Source of the DNA: Terasakiella sp. SH-1
GTDB taxonomy: Bacteria; Pseudomonadota; Alphaproteobacteria; Rhodospirillales; Terasakiellaceae
Length of the DNA: 64,000 nt
Assembly: GCF_004564135.1 (NCBI RefSeq)
Contig: NZ_CP038255.1
Location: forward strand, 1,582,501 to 1,646,500
Direction: 5' to 3'
Shown: positions 18,294 through 26,800 of the stretch, piece after piece
Position numbering within the stretch: the first letter of the stretch is position 1
Layout: every line of letters starts with the position of its first letter
Notes under the pieces: model-generated
The model's database searches: none
What the model saw: only the letters and a program-made list of their open reading frames with translations
What the model was told of the DNA's origin: nothing
Made by a program: the position numbers and the translations under genes

Positions 18294-18607
18294 TAATTTT
18301 TACTCCAATTTTCTAGATATTCAGATAACCCCAGGTCTTTCATTCCTCTTTCAAAACCTGAGCTTGAATTTTTTAACAAAAAACGACCACCGCTGGCTTC
18401 AACTTCACGCGCAGCTGCCAACATGACCTGTACGCAGGGCGTTGAAATTCTTTCCACGGGTTCAATATTGAGCACAATATTTTTACTCATAGAAGTACAT
18501 TCCCGAAGAGACAGAAGCAATTCTTCAGCAACAGCCATATCCAAAATCGGAATCAGGCTCAGTTCTGAAGTCCCGTCATTTACCTTTATGGAAAAGGAAT
18601 CACTCAT
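18293..18607 (-). CDS. STAS-domain protein (anti-sigma factor antagonist-like), first gene of the che operon
   Basis: This is a 104-residue single STAS domain. The conserved segment reads VLNIEPVERISTPCVQVML; the site phosphorylated in SpoIIAA/RsbV (DS) corresponds to S55-T56. It overlaps the cheY start by one base, so it belongs to the che operon. A receiver-PP2C phosphatase and an RsbW-type ATPase lie at the far end of the cluster and are plausible partners. STAS genes at this position occur in other chemotaxis operons, but their job there is not settled. The 115-bp gap upstream (18608-18722) probably holds the operon promoter. Confidence 0.85.
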   Translation of the reverse strand: MSDSFSIKVNDGTSELSLIPILDMAVAEELLLSLRECTSMSKNIVLNIEPVERISTPCVQVMLAAAREVEASGGRFLLKNSSSGFERGMKDLGLSEYLENWSKN

Positions 18608-18722
18608 TTCATTCTATCCTCGGCGCCACATACAGTTTTAATATAGTTCATAAAAACGTCATCTATATTCTTGTTATGGTTTTCAACATGCTATCAGCCT
18701 CTGCAAAAAAATAAAATCTTTT

Positions 18723-19493
18723 CTAAGCTGTAACAGCAACAGCGATAAAGTTCATCACATCAATTGATACATTTTTTTCAGAAAGAAGATGCACACCTTG
18801 TAAGTTTTCATTCAACGCTTCACGCCGATCCGGACAGATCAACGCAAATTTGACTTTTGTCATTTGCCGCATTCCATCAAGGCTACGCACGAGTTCAGCC
18901 CCGTCCATCTCATCTAGCCCCTGTGACACGACGATGATTTCCGGCTTCCTCTGGATTGCCATTTTATAGCCTTTAAAAGCAGAAACGGTCGTCATGAGAG
19001 AAAAACCACTTTCTTCAAATGCAGGTGAAATTTCACCAATCAAATCGGTATTTTTTCCGATAATAAGGACTTTTGCTGTCGAATCTTTAACAGAATCTGG
19101 TTTTAACGTATCTTTTTGCGGCAAATCATCAAGCCAAAAGCCAGCACGCCCTTCATCACTGCCTTCATTGCTTTCAATCAAGTCAGTCAAGCGATCAACA
19201 TATATGTATGAATCATCAATCTGGTTCTGCGAAAGTTGCTGCGCCCCCTCCAGATAATCTTCCAAGGCATGACATAATTTTGTCACCAAGGGCATCTGGA
19301 ACGTGCCCCCCATGCCTTTCAGGCTATGGATCTCGCGATGAAATTCTTCATAGATTGCATCCTGATCTACATCAACACCCGATGTTAAAAGCTGCAAGAT
19401 CTCATTCAGGCGCGTGAGTTTTTCGTGGGCTGTCTCAAGAAACTTCTCGTTCATCTGCGCGAGAATTTCATTCATATCTGGCATATTTTCCAT
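18723..19493 (-). CDS. HPt protein with C-terminal pseudo-receiver
   Basis: This is a 256-residue protein. The N-terminal HPt domain has H56 in FHREIHSLKGMGGTFQM, intact for phosphotransfer. Residues about 141-256 form a receiver-like fold (KVLIIGKNTDLIG, then EIIVVSQGLDEMDG), but the phosphoacceptor is Ser190 instead of Asp, and no acidic pair follows the first strand. The receiver half is therefore probably not phosphorylated and may act in binding. The gene follows the LuxR-type regulator by 68 bp on the same strand and precedes the STAS-che operon. Confidence 0.8.
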   Translation of the reverse strand: MENMPDMNEILAQMNEKFLETAHEKLTRLNEILQLLTSGVDVDQDAIYEEFHREIHSLKGMGGTFQMPLVTKLCHALEDYLEGAQQLSQNQIDDSYIYVDRLTDLIESNEGSDEGRAGFWLDDLPQKDTLKPDSVKDSTAKVLIIGKNTDLIGEISPAFEESGFSLMTTVSAFKGYKMAIQRKPEIIVVSQGLDEMDGAELVRSLDGMRQMTKVKFALICPDRREALNENLQGVHLLSEKNVSIDVMNFIAVAVTA

Positions 19494-19561
19494 GAGATGC
19501 CCTCAAACTCCGTAAGAAAAATTAAAGTACTTCATTTAGATAATGATTATTTTTTTAAAGA

Positions 19562-20194
19562 TTACAACTCAACAATACCGTTTTCAATCGCATATTTAAC
19601 TAAACCCGCAGATGTTTTTACATTGAGCTTTCGTTTAATGTTTCTGCGATGGGTCTCTACAGTTCTCACACTAATATCCAATTCACGCGCAACGTGTTTA
19701 TTGCTATTACCTTCTGCCAGTAATTGAAGAATCGTTTTTTCCCTATCGGTTAAGGGAACTTCCTTTGTTCCGCCTTCATTCAGCAAAATATCTGTCACAC
19801 CAGAACTGTAATATGTTTTCCCCTCATAAACAGCCTTGATTGCACTGACCATTTCACTGGAAGACACATCTTTTAGAATATAGCCCTTTGCCCCGGCTTT
19901 CAAAACGCGGGTGATATATTCCCGGCTATCATGCATCGTCAGCATCAAAACTTTGACATCCGGCTCATCACTGGCGAAACGTTCTGCGGCTTCCAGACCA
20001 TTCATCACAGGCATATTGATATCCATTAACACAATATCAGGGTGATGTTCTTTTGCCAGAGCCAAGGCTTCTTCCCCGTTTGCCCCTTCTGCAATCACTT
20101 CAATCAAATCATCATCTTCAAGGCGGGACCGAATACCGTCCAGCACAAGAGGGTGATCATCAATCAAAAGCACCCGTATTTTGTTTTCATTCAT
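19562..20194 (-). CDS. NarL/FixJ (LuxR-type) response regulator
   Basis: This is a 210-residue two-domain regulator. The receiver has D12/D13, phosphoacceptor D58 (VLMDINMPVMNG), T in MLTMHD and K in ILKD. The C-terminal LuxR helix-turn-helix reads LTDREKTILQLLAEGNSNK, then ARELDISVRTVETHRRNI. It overlaps the kinase gene by four bases (ATGA), so the pair is a two-component system. Twin palindromes at 21619-21651 upstream of the kinase are candidate binding sites, by inference. Confidence 0.95.
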   Translation of the reverse strand: MNENKIRVLLIDDHPLVLDGIRSRLEDDDLIEVIAEGANGEEALALAKEHHPDIVLMDINMPVMNGLEAAERFASDEPDVKVLMLTMHDSREYITRVLKAGAKGYILKDVSSSEMVSAIKAVYEGKTYYSSGVTDILLNEGGTKEVPLTDREKTILQLLAEGNSNKHVARELDISVRTVETHRRNIKRKLNVKTSAGLVKYAIENGIVEL

Positions 20195-21564
20195 TGTTCC
20201 ACCTGCAACACCCGTAGCGGTAATTTAGCTTCAACCACAGTTCCTTTATCCGGTGATGACCAGACGGTCAGCTCCCCACCATGAAATTCTATACGTTCTT
20301 GCATGTTTCGCAAGCCAATCCCTTGGAAAGCATTTTTTCTCCCTTCCATTCGCAAGACATCAAAGCCAACGCCATCATCTGAAATAATCATACGAACCCC
20401 ATCGACACGCTTAACGAGTTCTATTTTCACTTGAGAGGCCCCCGAATGGCGCTCAATATTGGTCAGTGCTTCCTGTGCGATTCTAAACAGCGTTGTCTTA
20501 ACATCTTGTCCTAACTGTTTTGTAAAAGGATGTTTTTTAAAGCTAACTTCAATCGCCGTGCGTTCCCCAAATTCATGACTCATGGCATCAAGAGCGGCAG
20601 ACAAACCGATATCATCCAGAACACTGGGGCGCAGATCACGCGAAATACGCCGGACTTCACCAATGGCTTCACGCAGGCCCATTGCCCCTTTTTCCATAGG
20701 CTTAATGGCATCTCCGGTACCTGTTTTCATTTTATCAATGGCCAGTTCAATGGAATATTTAACAGATACCAGAATTTGACTGATCCCATCATGGAGTTCA
20801 CGCGACACGCGGCCTCTTTCTTCTTCCTGAAACTCAACAATACGCTGTGTTAATTCTTTAAGCTGGGTATCTGCCAGCTTACGTTCTGTTGCGTTAATCA
20901 CCAGTCCAGAAAGGAAAACACCAACCAAGGCCACCACAGCAATCCAGAAAATTAAAATAAAGGCCCGTTCAATCCTGTCTTTGATTTCTTTTTTACGGGT
21001 TTCAATTTGATCGTAAATTTCATCAAGATAAATGCCTGTTCCGATCATCCAGTCCCATTTGTCCAACATCACTGCATAGCTGAGCTTTTCAGCAACAGTA
21101 TCTGTCGATGGTTTTTCCCAAAGATAGCGGTAATACCCGCCCCCTCTGCGCGCCCGTTCCGTCAACTCCTTAATGACCAACCGGCCTTTGCTATCTTGCA
21201 AGCCCCACCAGTTCAACCCAACAATCTCGGGCTGACTGGGATGAACCAACCCAGTCCCATCCCCGGCATACACGAAAAAGTATCCATCTTTACCATAAGT
21301 GAGGTCATTCAAAATCGCCTTGACCTTTTCCTTGGCAACCTCGTCATCATCTCCTGCATTTTGGTAGACATGATCCACCGCTGTCAGGGCCATATGCATA
21401 TAATGTTTCAACTCGTCCGTTTTGGCTGAAATCACATTTGTTTCAACCCGTTGCAGCTGTTCTTCAATCAAATCATCTGATTGAAAAAACAAGATAAATA
21501 TAATCACGCTGAGAGCGAAAGATAATGGCAACACTGCCAAAAGCAGAATTTTTAAACGCAGCAT
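20191..21564 (-). CDS. Cache-domain sensor histidine kinase (HisKA_3 type)
   Basis: I start at ATG 21564 (457 residues) because the first hydrophobic segment follows directly. A longer in-frame start at 21612 adds 16 residues without a clear ribosome site. TM1 (residues 3-28) is followed by a periplasmic single-Cache sensor with YGKDGYFFVYAGDGTGLVHP and KWDWMIGTGIYLDEI, typical of sensors of small organic acids. TM2 is about 208-230. HisKA_3 carries phospho-H258 in SRELHDGISQ, and the ATPase has NIERHSGAS, SDDGVGFD and GIGLRNMQERIE. Partner regulator overlaps downstream. The ligand is unknown. Confidence 0.93.
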   Translation of the reverse strand: MLRLKILLLAVLPLSFALSVIIFILFFQSDDLIEEQLQRVETNVISAKTDELKHYMHMALTAVDHVYQNAGDDDEVAKEKVKAILNDLTYGKDGYFFVYAGDGTGLVHPSQPEIVGLNWWGLQDSKGRLVIKELTERARRGGGYYRYLWEKPSTDTVAEKLSYAVMLDKWDWMIGTGIYLDEIYDQIETRKKEIKDRIERAFILIFWIAVVALVGVFLSGLVINATERKLADTQLKELTQRIVEFQEEERGRVSRELHDGISQILVSVKYSIELAIDKMKTGTGDAIKPMEKGAMGLREAIGEVRRISRDLRPSVLDDIGLSAALDAMSHEFGERTAIEVSFKKHPFTKQLGQDVKTTLFRIAQEALTNIERHSGASQVKIELVKRVDGVRMIISDDGVGFDVLRMEGRKNAFQGIGLRNMQERIEFHGGELTVWSSPDKGTVVEAKLPLRVLQVEQ

Positions 21565-21618
21565 AAAACAGACCCAAACTTCAATATTTCGATCATACCA
21601 TGGAATAAGCAAAAAAAT

Positions 21619-21651
21619 ACTACGTAGTTATAGGTAGTATATCTACGTAGT
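21619..21651. promoter_or_regulatory. Twin ACTACGTAGT-type palindromes, candidate regulator site
   Basis: A perfect 10-bp palindrome ACTACGTAGT (21619-21628) and a second CTACGTAG palindrome (21643-21650, extended to T at 21651) lie with centres 23 bp apart. A related half-site TAGGTAG (21631-21637) sits between. The block is about 55 bp upstream of the kinase start and about 60 bp upstream of the candidate RNA. Binding by the adjacent NarL-type regulator is inferred. Confidence 0.5.
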
Positions 21652-21712
21652 CACTGCGATATTCAAAACCGTAAATTCCCGTTAGGGTAAAAGCCAAGTT
21701 GTTTTGATGAAT

Positions 21713-21836
21713 ACGGGCTCGCCAGCACACCTTCCCCCGAACTATGCACCCTACGTGCTGGCGGGTCTTTCATCTTTATTCAAACAACGCCCCAATTAAA
21801 GGCTTCTTGCTTCCCCGGCAAGAAGCCTTTTTCTTT
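21713..21836 (+). ncRNA. Candidate structured small RNA or leader with two C-rich loops
   Basis: GGCTCGCCAGCAC ending at 21728 pairs over 13 bp with GTGCTGGCGGGTC from 21755 (two G-U pairs), closing a 26-base loop that contains CCTTCCCCCG and ATGCACCC. A second hairpin, the terminator at 21798-21836, has a loop of TTCCCCG. Two hairpins exposing C-rich loops recall alphaproteobacterial small RNAs that pair with ribosome-binding sites, such as the suhB/mmgR group. It could instead be a leader controlling the hydrolase gene that starts 42 bases later. No promoter was convincing. I did not match it to a known family. Confidence 0.45.
21798..21836 (+). terminator. Rho-independent terminator or attenuator
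   Basis: AAAGGCTTCTTGC (21798-21810) and GCAAGAAGCCTTT (21818-21830) pair perfectly around a seven-base loop and are followed by TTCTTT. It lies just before the alpha/beta hydrolase gene and ends the candidate RNA upstream. Confidence 0.85.
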
Positions 21837-21878
21837 ACCTTGAAAATTCGCTATAAAATATGGAAAAGGGAGAAATGT

Positions 21879-22733
21879 ATGTTTGAACAAAAAGAACCTG
21901 TATCCCACTATGTCAAGGTGGACGATTATGAAATTCATGTGACCGAATGGGGTGTCGATAATGCACCATGCATTTTAATGTGGCATGGACTGGCCCGTAC
22001 AGGACGCGATTTTGACCATTTGGCACAGGTTCTTTCCAAGACATATCGGATTTTATGCCCAGATACCCTGGGCCGTGGTCTGTCACAATGGAGCACTCAT
22101 CCAGAAAAAGAATATTGTTTTGATTTCTATGAAAAAATTGCCCTGAAAATCTGCGAGATTTTTGGCTTTTATAATTTTGATTATATCGGCACCTCCATGG
22201 GCGGGGCCTTGGGCATGCGTTTGGCGGGTGGTCCCCTAAAAGGAAACATCAACCGTTTGGTCATCAACGACATTGCCCCAGAAGTTGCCCCCACTGCGGT
22301 TGAACGTATTCTCACCTATGTTGGCAATCCCCCATCTTTTCAAAACATTGGCGAACTTGAAGAATACTTGCGCACCATTTACGAACCTTACGGTTATCTA
22401 ACGGATGAGCAATGGCGTTTAATGACGGAAACATCCTATCGCCGGATGGACAACGGGCAGATTACCCCACATTACGACCCTAATATCGTCAAACAATTTA
22501 GTGAACATCCAGATGACTACAATCTGTGGGGTCATTATAATCAGATTGAGGCTGAAACACTCGTTCTACGTGGGGCCACCTCAGACCTCTTGCTTGCTGA
22601 ATGGGCGCAACAAATGACAGAAGTCGGTCCGAAAGCGCATTTGATCGAAATCCCTGGCTGCGGCCATGCCCCTGCCCTTAATAGAAGCCAACAAACCCAT
22701 ATCATCGAAACATTTCTGGAGCATGACACATGA
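21879..22733 (+). CDS. Alpha/beta-fold hydrolase
   Basis: I start at ATG 21879 (284 residues), which has AAGGGAG about 6 bases upstream; the longer frame runs back through the terminator hairpin. The fold is shown by WHGLARTGRDF (oxyanion region), PDTLGRGLS, nucleophile elbow GTSMGG with S106, and the catalytic His in GCGHAPAL near the C-terminus. The acid is probably the Asp of ATSDLLL. No lid domain identifies the substrate. Esterase or C-C hydrolase activity is possible. It overlaps the next small gene by four bases. Confidence 0.88.
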   Translation: MFEQKEPVSHYVKVDDYEIHVTEWGVDNAPCILMWHGLARTGRDFDHLAQVLSKTYRILCPDTLGRGLSQWSTHPEKEYCFDFYEKIALKICEIFGFYNFDYIGTSMGGALGMRLAGGPLKGNINRLVINDIAPEVAPTAVERILTYVGNPPSFQNIGELEEYLRTIYEPYGYLTDEQWRLMTETSYRRMDNGQITPHYDPNIVKQFSEHPDDYNLWGHYNQIEAETLVLRGATSDLLLAEWAQQMTEVGPKAHLIEIPGCGHAPALNRSQQTHIIETFLEHDT

Positions 22734-22948
22734 CAGGTGATGACCATATCAAAAAGCTACTTCAAGAAGGCTTGGGCAAATTCAATATGGAAGACCAATT
22801 GAATAAGGAAAATGACCCACGTACCCAAGCCCCGGATGAAGTTCCAAGCTTTGAAGAACTCGGTTATGACTATGAAACCAATCCCGTCCTCAAAAAACGT
22901 GTAGAAGACGAAATTAAGGAACTCAAAAAGAAAGACGGGATTGAGTGA
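22730..22948 (+). CDS. Small acidic hypothetical protein
   Basis: This is a 72-residue protein rich in Glu, Asp and Lys, without membrane segment or Cys. It starts inside the stop of the hydrolase gene (ATGA) and so is probably made with it. PSFEELGYDYETNPVLKKR is the most distinctive stretch. I do not recognise a family. Its stop abuts the stop of the convergent FAH-family gene with no gap. Confidence 0.6.
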   Translation: MTGDDHIKKLLQEGLGKFNMEDQLNKENDPRTQAPDEVPSFEELGYDYETNPVLKKRVEDEIKELKKKDGIE

Positions 22949-23788
22949 TCATTCTACAATCACTTTCTGTTCCTGCACACCGAGCCCTTGTATCCCCAGC
23001 GACATCACATCCCCCGCTTTTAAATAGACTTGCGGGTCCTGCCCCATGCCCACACCCGGCGGTGTCCCTGTAGAGATCACATCACCGGGTTGAAGCGACA
23101 TATAACGTGAGAGATAACTCACCAGATGTTTGACACCAAACACCATGGTTTCAGTTGTCCCTTCCTGATAACGTACACCATTGACTTCCAACCACATGGA
23201 AAGATCTTGAGGATCAGCGATTTCATCTTTGGTCACAAGCCAAGGACCAATGGGCGCAAAAGTATCACAGGACTTACCCTTTACCCATTGCCCAGTACTT
23301 TCCAGCTGATAAGCCCGTTCAGACAGATCGTTGAGAATGCAATAGCCTGCGACATAATCAAGCGCATCTTCTTCATCAACATATTTGGCTTCCTTGCCAA
23401 TCACAACGGCGAGTTCACATTCCCAATCGGTTTTCACGGACCCACGGGGCAAAAGCACGTCATCATTGGGTCCATTGATCGCGCTGGTGGCTTTTGTAAA
23501 CAGCACAGGTTCACTTGGCACGTCCATTCCCGCTTCTGCCGCATGGTCTGAATAGTTCAACCCGATACAAAGGATTTTACCGATCCCCCCTACACAAGGG
23601 CCAAGGCGGGCATCGTCGACTTTGGGCAACGTTTGAACGTCCAAAGCAGCCAGTTTTGAAAGAACCTCCTCAGATAAGCTCTCCCCGTTGATATCTTCCA
23701 CAATACCTTCAAGACTGCGCACCCCGTCATTCATATCAAGGATACCGGGTTTTTCCTGACCTTTTTCGCCATAACGAACAAGTTTCAT
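22949..23788 (-). CDS. Fumarylacetoacetate hydrolase (FAH) family protein
   Basis: This is a 279-residue soluble enzyme. ILCIGLNYSDHAAEAG, the metal-binding acid cluster in DWECELAVVIGKEA, LNDLSERAYQ, KSCDTFAPIGPW and ISTGTPPGVGMG follow the FAH family, with metal ligands expected at E and E of WECE and D of NDLS. Members hydrolyse or decarboxylate acylpyruvates and ureidoglycolate-like substrates, and the exact reaction here cannot be read from sequence. A ribosome site GAAA/GGAAA precedes ATG 23788. It is divergent from rimO and convergent with the small acidic gene. A link with the aromatic operon at 58-61 kb is possible but not supported by position. Confidence 0.9.
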   Translation of the reverse strand: MKLVRYGEKGQEKPGILDMNDGVRSLEGIVEDINGESLSEEVLSKLAALDVQTLPKVDDARLGPCVGGIGKILCIGLNYSDHAAEAGMDVPSEPVLFTKATSAINGPNDDVLLPRGSVKTDWECELAVVIGKEAKYVDEEDALDYVAGYCILNDLSERAYQLESTGQWVKGKSCDTFAPIGPWLVTKDEIADPQDLSMWLEVNGVRYQEGTTETMVFGVKHLVSYLSRYMSLQPGDVISTGTPPGVGMGQDPQVYLKAGDVMSLGIQGLGVQEQKVIVE

Positions 23789-23844
23789 GAGAGTTTCCTT
23801 TCCCTATTCTTTACTTGGCGCTTCAAGCAGATTATATAGTCGCC

Positions 23845-25173
23845 ATGAACAAGCGCATTCCAAAAATTGGCATTGTCAGCCTGGGTTGCCCAAAGGCACT
23901 GGTTGATTCCGAACGTATCCTGACACGGCTGCGTGCAGAAGGCTACGAAATTTCACCTTCCTATGACGGTGCAGATGCCGTGATTGTGAACACCTGTGGC
24001 TTTATCGACAGTGCCAAGCAGGAATCCTTTGATGCCATTGGCGAAGCGCTGACTGAAAACGGCAAGGTGATTGTCACAGGCTGCCTGGGTGTGGATGAAG
24101 AAGGTATTCGTGAAATTCACCCCGGCGTTTTGGCTGTAAGTGGCCCCCACCAATATGAAAGTGTCATGCAAGCTGTGCATGAAGCCTCTCCACCTGCTCA
24201 TGACCCATTTGAAGATCTGGTTCCTGCCGAAGGGATTAAGCTGACACCGCGTCATTATGCCTATTTGAAAATTTCAGAAGGCTGCAACCAGTCCTGTACC
24301 TTCTGCATTATCCCGTCCATGCGCGGTAAGCTGCGCTCACGCCCGGCAGGGGAAGTGTTGAAAGAGGCTGAAAACCTCGCCCTTAGTGGGGTAAAAGAAA
24401 TCCTGCTGGTATCCCAAGATACCGGGGCCTATGGGTCTGACCTGAAATATGCCGAAAGTGACTTTTACAACAAGCAAGTCCGTACCAAGATGTATGACTT
24501 GTGTAATGCCCTTGGTGATCTAAAAGTCTGGACACGCTTGCATTATGTCTACCCCTACCCGCATGTGGATGACATTATTCCTTTGATGGCCGAAGGCAAG
24601 GTCCTGCCGTATCTGGATATCCCGTTCCAACATGCTTCACCGAAAATCTTGAAGTTGATGAAACGCCCCGGCAATCAGATTGAACTGCTGGAACGGATTA
24701 AAAAATGGCGTGAGGTCTGCCCGGAGATCACCATTCGCTCCACCTTCGTTGTCGGCTTCCCCGGTGAAACGGAAGAAGATTTCGAATATTTGCTGGATTG
24801 GTTGAGTGAAGCCAAACTGGATCGCGTTGGCTGTTTCAAATACGAAAATGTTGAAGGCGCTGCGGCCAATGACCTGCCAGACCATGTAGATGAAGAGGTC
24901 AAGGAAGAACGCTGGAACCGCCTGATGGAACATCAACGGCAAATCTCTGATGAACGCATTCAGGCCAAGGTTGGCACAACCGTCGACGTCATTATTGACG
25001 AAGTGGATGAAGAAGGCGCTGTGGGCCGTACCAAAGGCGATGCACCGGAAATTGACGGCGAAGTCTTTATTGATGGGAACGGTGCAACCGACCTTGAAGC
25101 CGGGCAAATTGTCAGCGTACAAATTCATGCGGCAGAAGATTATGATCTGTGGGGAACGTTGATTACGTCATAG
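23845..25173 (+). CDS. rimO: Ribosomal protein S12 methylthiotransferase RimO
   Basis: This 442-residue radical SAM enzyme adds a methylthio group to Asp of ribosomal protein S12. The N-terminal domain has cluster cysteines C15 ([15 protein letters not shown]), C51 (NTCGFI) and C80 (TGCLG). The radical SAM domain has CNQSCTFC (C147, C151, C154) and [12 protein letters not shown]-terminal TRAM domain follows. The [12 protein letters not shown] signature separates RimO from MiaB. I chose ATG 23845 because the family starts there; the longer frame adds ten residues and neither start has a strong ribosome site. Confidence 0.96.
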   Translation: MNKRIPKIGIVSLGCPKALVDSERILTRLRAEGYEISPSYDGADAVIVNTCGFIDSAKQESFDAIGEALTENGKVIVTGCLGVDEEGIREIHPGVLAVSGPHQYESVMQAVHEASPPAHDPFEDLVPAEGIKLTPRHYAYLKISEGCNQSCTFCIIPSMRGKLRSRPAGEVLKEAENLALSGVKEILLVSQDTGAYGSDLKYAESDFYNKQVRTKMYDLCNALGDLKVWTRLHYVYPYPHVDDIIPLMAEGKVLPYLDIPFQHASPKILKLMKRPGNQIELLERIKKWREVCPEITIRSTFVVGFPGETEEDFEYLLDWLSEAKLDRVGCFKYENVEGAAANDLPDHVDEEVKEERWNRLMEHQRQISDERIQAKVGTTVDVIIDEVDEEGAVGRTKGDAPEIDGEVFIDGNGATDLEAGQIVSVQIHAAEDYDLWGTLITS

Positions 25174-25261
25174 GGAAGACAATTGTTTTGACTTCCCCGC
25201 CCCACAGGCGTACAAGGCGCGCACCTCCATTCATTTTTACCTGTAAGAAAGTGCGTCTGTC

Positions 25262-26755
25262 ATGGAAGTGTCCACACGATACCCTCACGCCATTATCATT
25301 CGTCTTGCGCCTGAAATTTTATTAAAAGCGCCCGCAACCCGTAAAAAATTCCAGAAACACCTGCGTAATAATATCCAGCAAGGTATGGAAAGCCGGGGTG
25401 TTGAATATGAACTCATCGGTCATGAAGGCCGTATGCAAGTTCATACCACAGACCAAGAAGCCGCAATGGATGTACTTGCCCATACTTTTGGTGTCGCAAG
25501 CTACTCCCCCATTGATAAAATTATTGACGGCGGGCTTGAAGCCCATAAAGAAGCCGCTGTCGGTCTTTATAAAGAACTGGTCACAGATAAGACCTATGCG
25601 GTTCGTATCAAACGCTTGGGTCAGAAAAAGAAATTCACGTCTGTTGAGATGGAACGCCAAATTGGTGGGTGCCTGCGTCCCTTTGCCAAAAAGGTTGATC
25701 TGGATAACCCGGAAGTTCTCATCAAAGGTGATGTTGCAGGCGATCTTGCCTATTTCTATACGAAAAAAATTAAAGGCCCCGGCGGGTTTCCCATTGGCAT
25801 TCAAGGGAGTGCTATCACCTTGATTTCCGGTGGTTTTGATTCCGTTGTTGCCGCTTGGTACCTAATGAAACGCGGTGCCATGAATGATTTTGTCTTCTGC
25901 AACCTTGCAGGGGGTGCTTATGAGCGTATGGTGGTTGAAATCACCAAAGTTCTTTGTGACAAATGGGCAACAGGTACACGCCCAAAACTCTATTGCATTG
26001 ATTTTGAACCTGTCATCAATGACCTGCGTGCTAATACCAGCCCGGAATGGTGGCAGGTCATCCTGAAACGCCAGATGTATCGCGCAGGCTGCGAAATCGC
26101 CAAACGAATTGGCGGGGATGCACTGGTCACAGGCGAAGCTTTGGGGCAAGTATCTTCACAAACCCTGTCCAACCTGAACACCATTGATGAAGTGTCCGAT
26201 ATTCCAGTGCTGCGCCCGCTGATCGGTTTTGATAAAGAACAGATCATTAAAGACGCCCGTATGATTGGTACAGACAAGCTTTCTGAAAAAATCCCGGAAT
26301 ATTGCGCCTTGAACAAGCGTCGCCCGGCGATTAAGTCAGGCCGTAACACTATCACCAAAGAAGAAACGAAGATGAACTTCGACATTCTGACCGATGCGGT
26401 GGAAGGCTGTAAAATCTACGATATGTTTGATGTGAGCGATGCCGATGTCGCCCAACATAGTGTCTTTATCGAAGAAATCCCTGAAAATGCCATCATTATT
26501 GATTGCCAACCTGAAAGCCTTTATGACGATTGGCACGTGGCCGGAGCGGAAAATTACAGTGCAGGCAAGCTGATGAACAACTTGCGTAGCCTTGAGAAAA
26601 CCCAACCTTATGTGCTTTATTGCCCGTTTGGTACACAATCTGCGGTGCTGGCAGAACGGATGCAAAAGGCAGGGTATGAAGCCTATTCCTATAAAGGTGG
26701 GATCAAACAGCTGAAACGGCTTTATCCCAACGGGGCTGAACAAGACGACGAATAA
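25262..26755 (+). CDS. thiI: tRNA 4-thiouridine synthase ThiI with rhodanese domain
   Basis: This 497-residue enzyme transfers sulfur to uridine-8 of tRNA and, in many bacteria, to ThiS for thiamine. A ferredoxin-like and THUMP region (about 1-170) is followed by the PP-loop ATPase with SGGFDS (189-194), then a C-terminal rhodanese domain with persulfide Cys C454 (LYCPFGTQS). C348 (PEYCALNK) matches the second redox cysteine of E. coli ThiI (C344; C456 being the rhodanese one). Length equals E. coli plus about 15 residues. It is followed by a strong terminator. Confidence 0.97.
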   Translation: MEVSTRYPHAIIIRLAPEILLKAPATRKKFQKHLRNNIQQGMESRGVEYELIGHEGRMQVHTTDQEAAMDVLAHTFGVASYSPIDKIIDGGLEAHKEAAVGLYKELVTDKTYAVRIKRLGQKKKFTSVEMERQIGGCLRPFAKKVDLDNPEVLIKGDVAGDLAYFYTKKIKGPGGFPIGIQGSAITLISGGFDSVVAAWYLMKRGAMNDFVFCNLAGGAYERMVVEITKVLCDKWATGTRPKLYCIDFEPVINDLRANTSPEWWQVILKRQMYRAGCEIAKRIGGDALVTGEALGQVSSQTLSNLNTIDEVSDIPVLRPLIGFDKEQIIKDARMIGTDKLSEKIPEYCALNKRRPAIKSGRNTITKEETKMNFDILTDAVEGCKIYDMFDVSDADVAQHSVFIEEIPENAIIIDCQPESLYDDWHVAGAENYSAGKLMNNLRSLEKTQPYVLYCPFGTQSAVLAERMQKAGYEAYSYKGGIKQLKRLYPNGAEQDDE

Positions 26756-26765
26756 AAAGAATAAC

Positions 26766-26800
26766 GGGCTGCAAGATCAAAACTTGCAGCCCTCTTTTTT
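26766..26800. terminator. Rho-independent terminator after thiI, shared with the giant gene
   Basis: GGGCTGCAAG (26766-26775) and CTTGCAGCCC (26783-26792) pair perfectly and are followed by CTTTTTT. The minus strand downstream of the giant gene has the same hairpin followed by a weaker T-rich run, so it may serve both convergent genes. Confidence 0.88.

Noticed and set aside
21744-21878. N-terminal extension of the alpha/beta hydrolase
   Set aside because: It would begin inside the RNA stem and read through the terminator hairpin; the ATG at 21879 has a good ribosome site and matches the family start.
25173-25197. GGGAAG...CTTCCC hairpin after rimO
   Set aside because: Six-bp stem, 13-base loop and no T-run; too weak for a terminator call.
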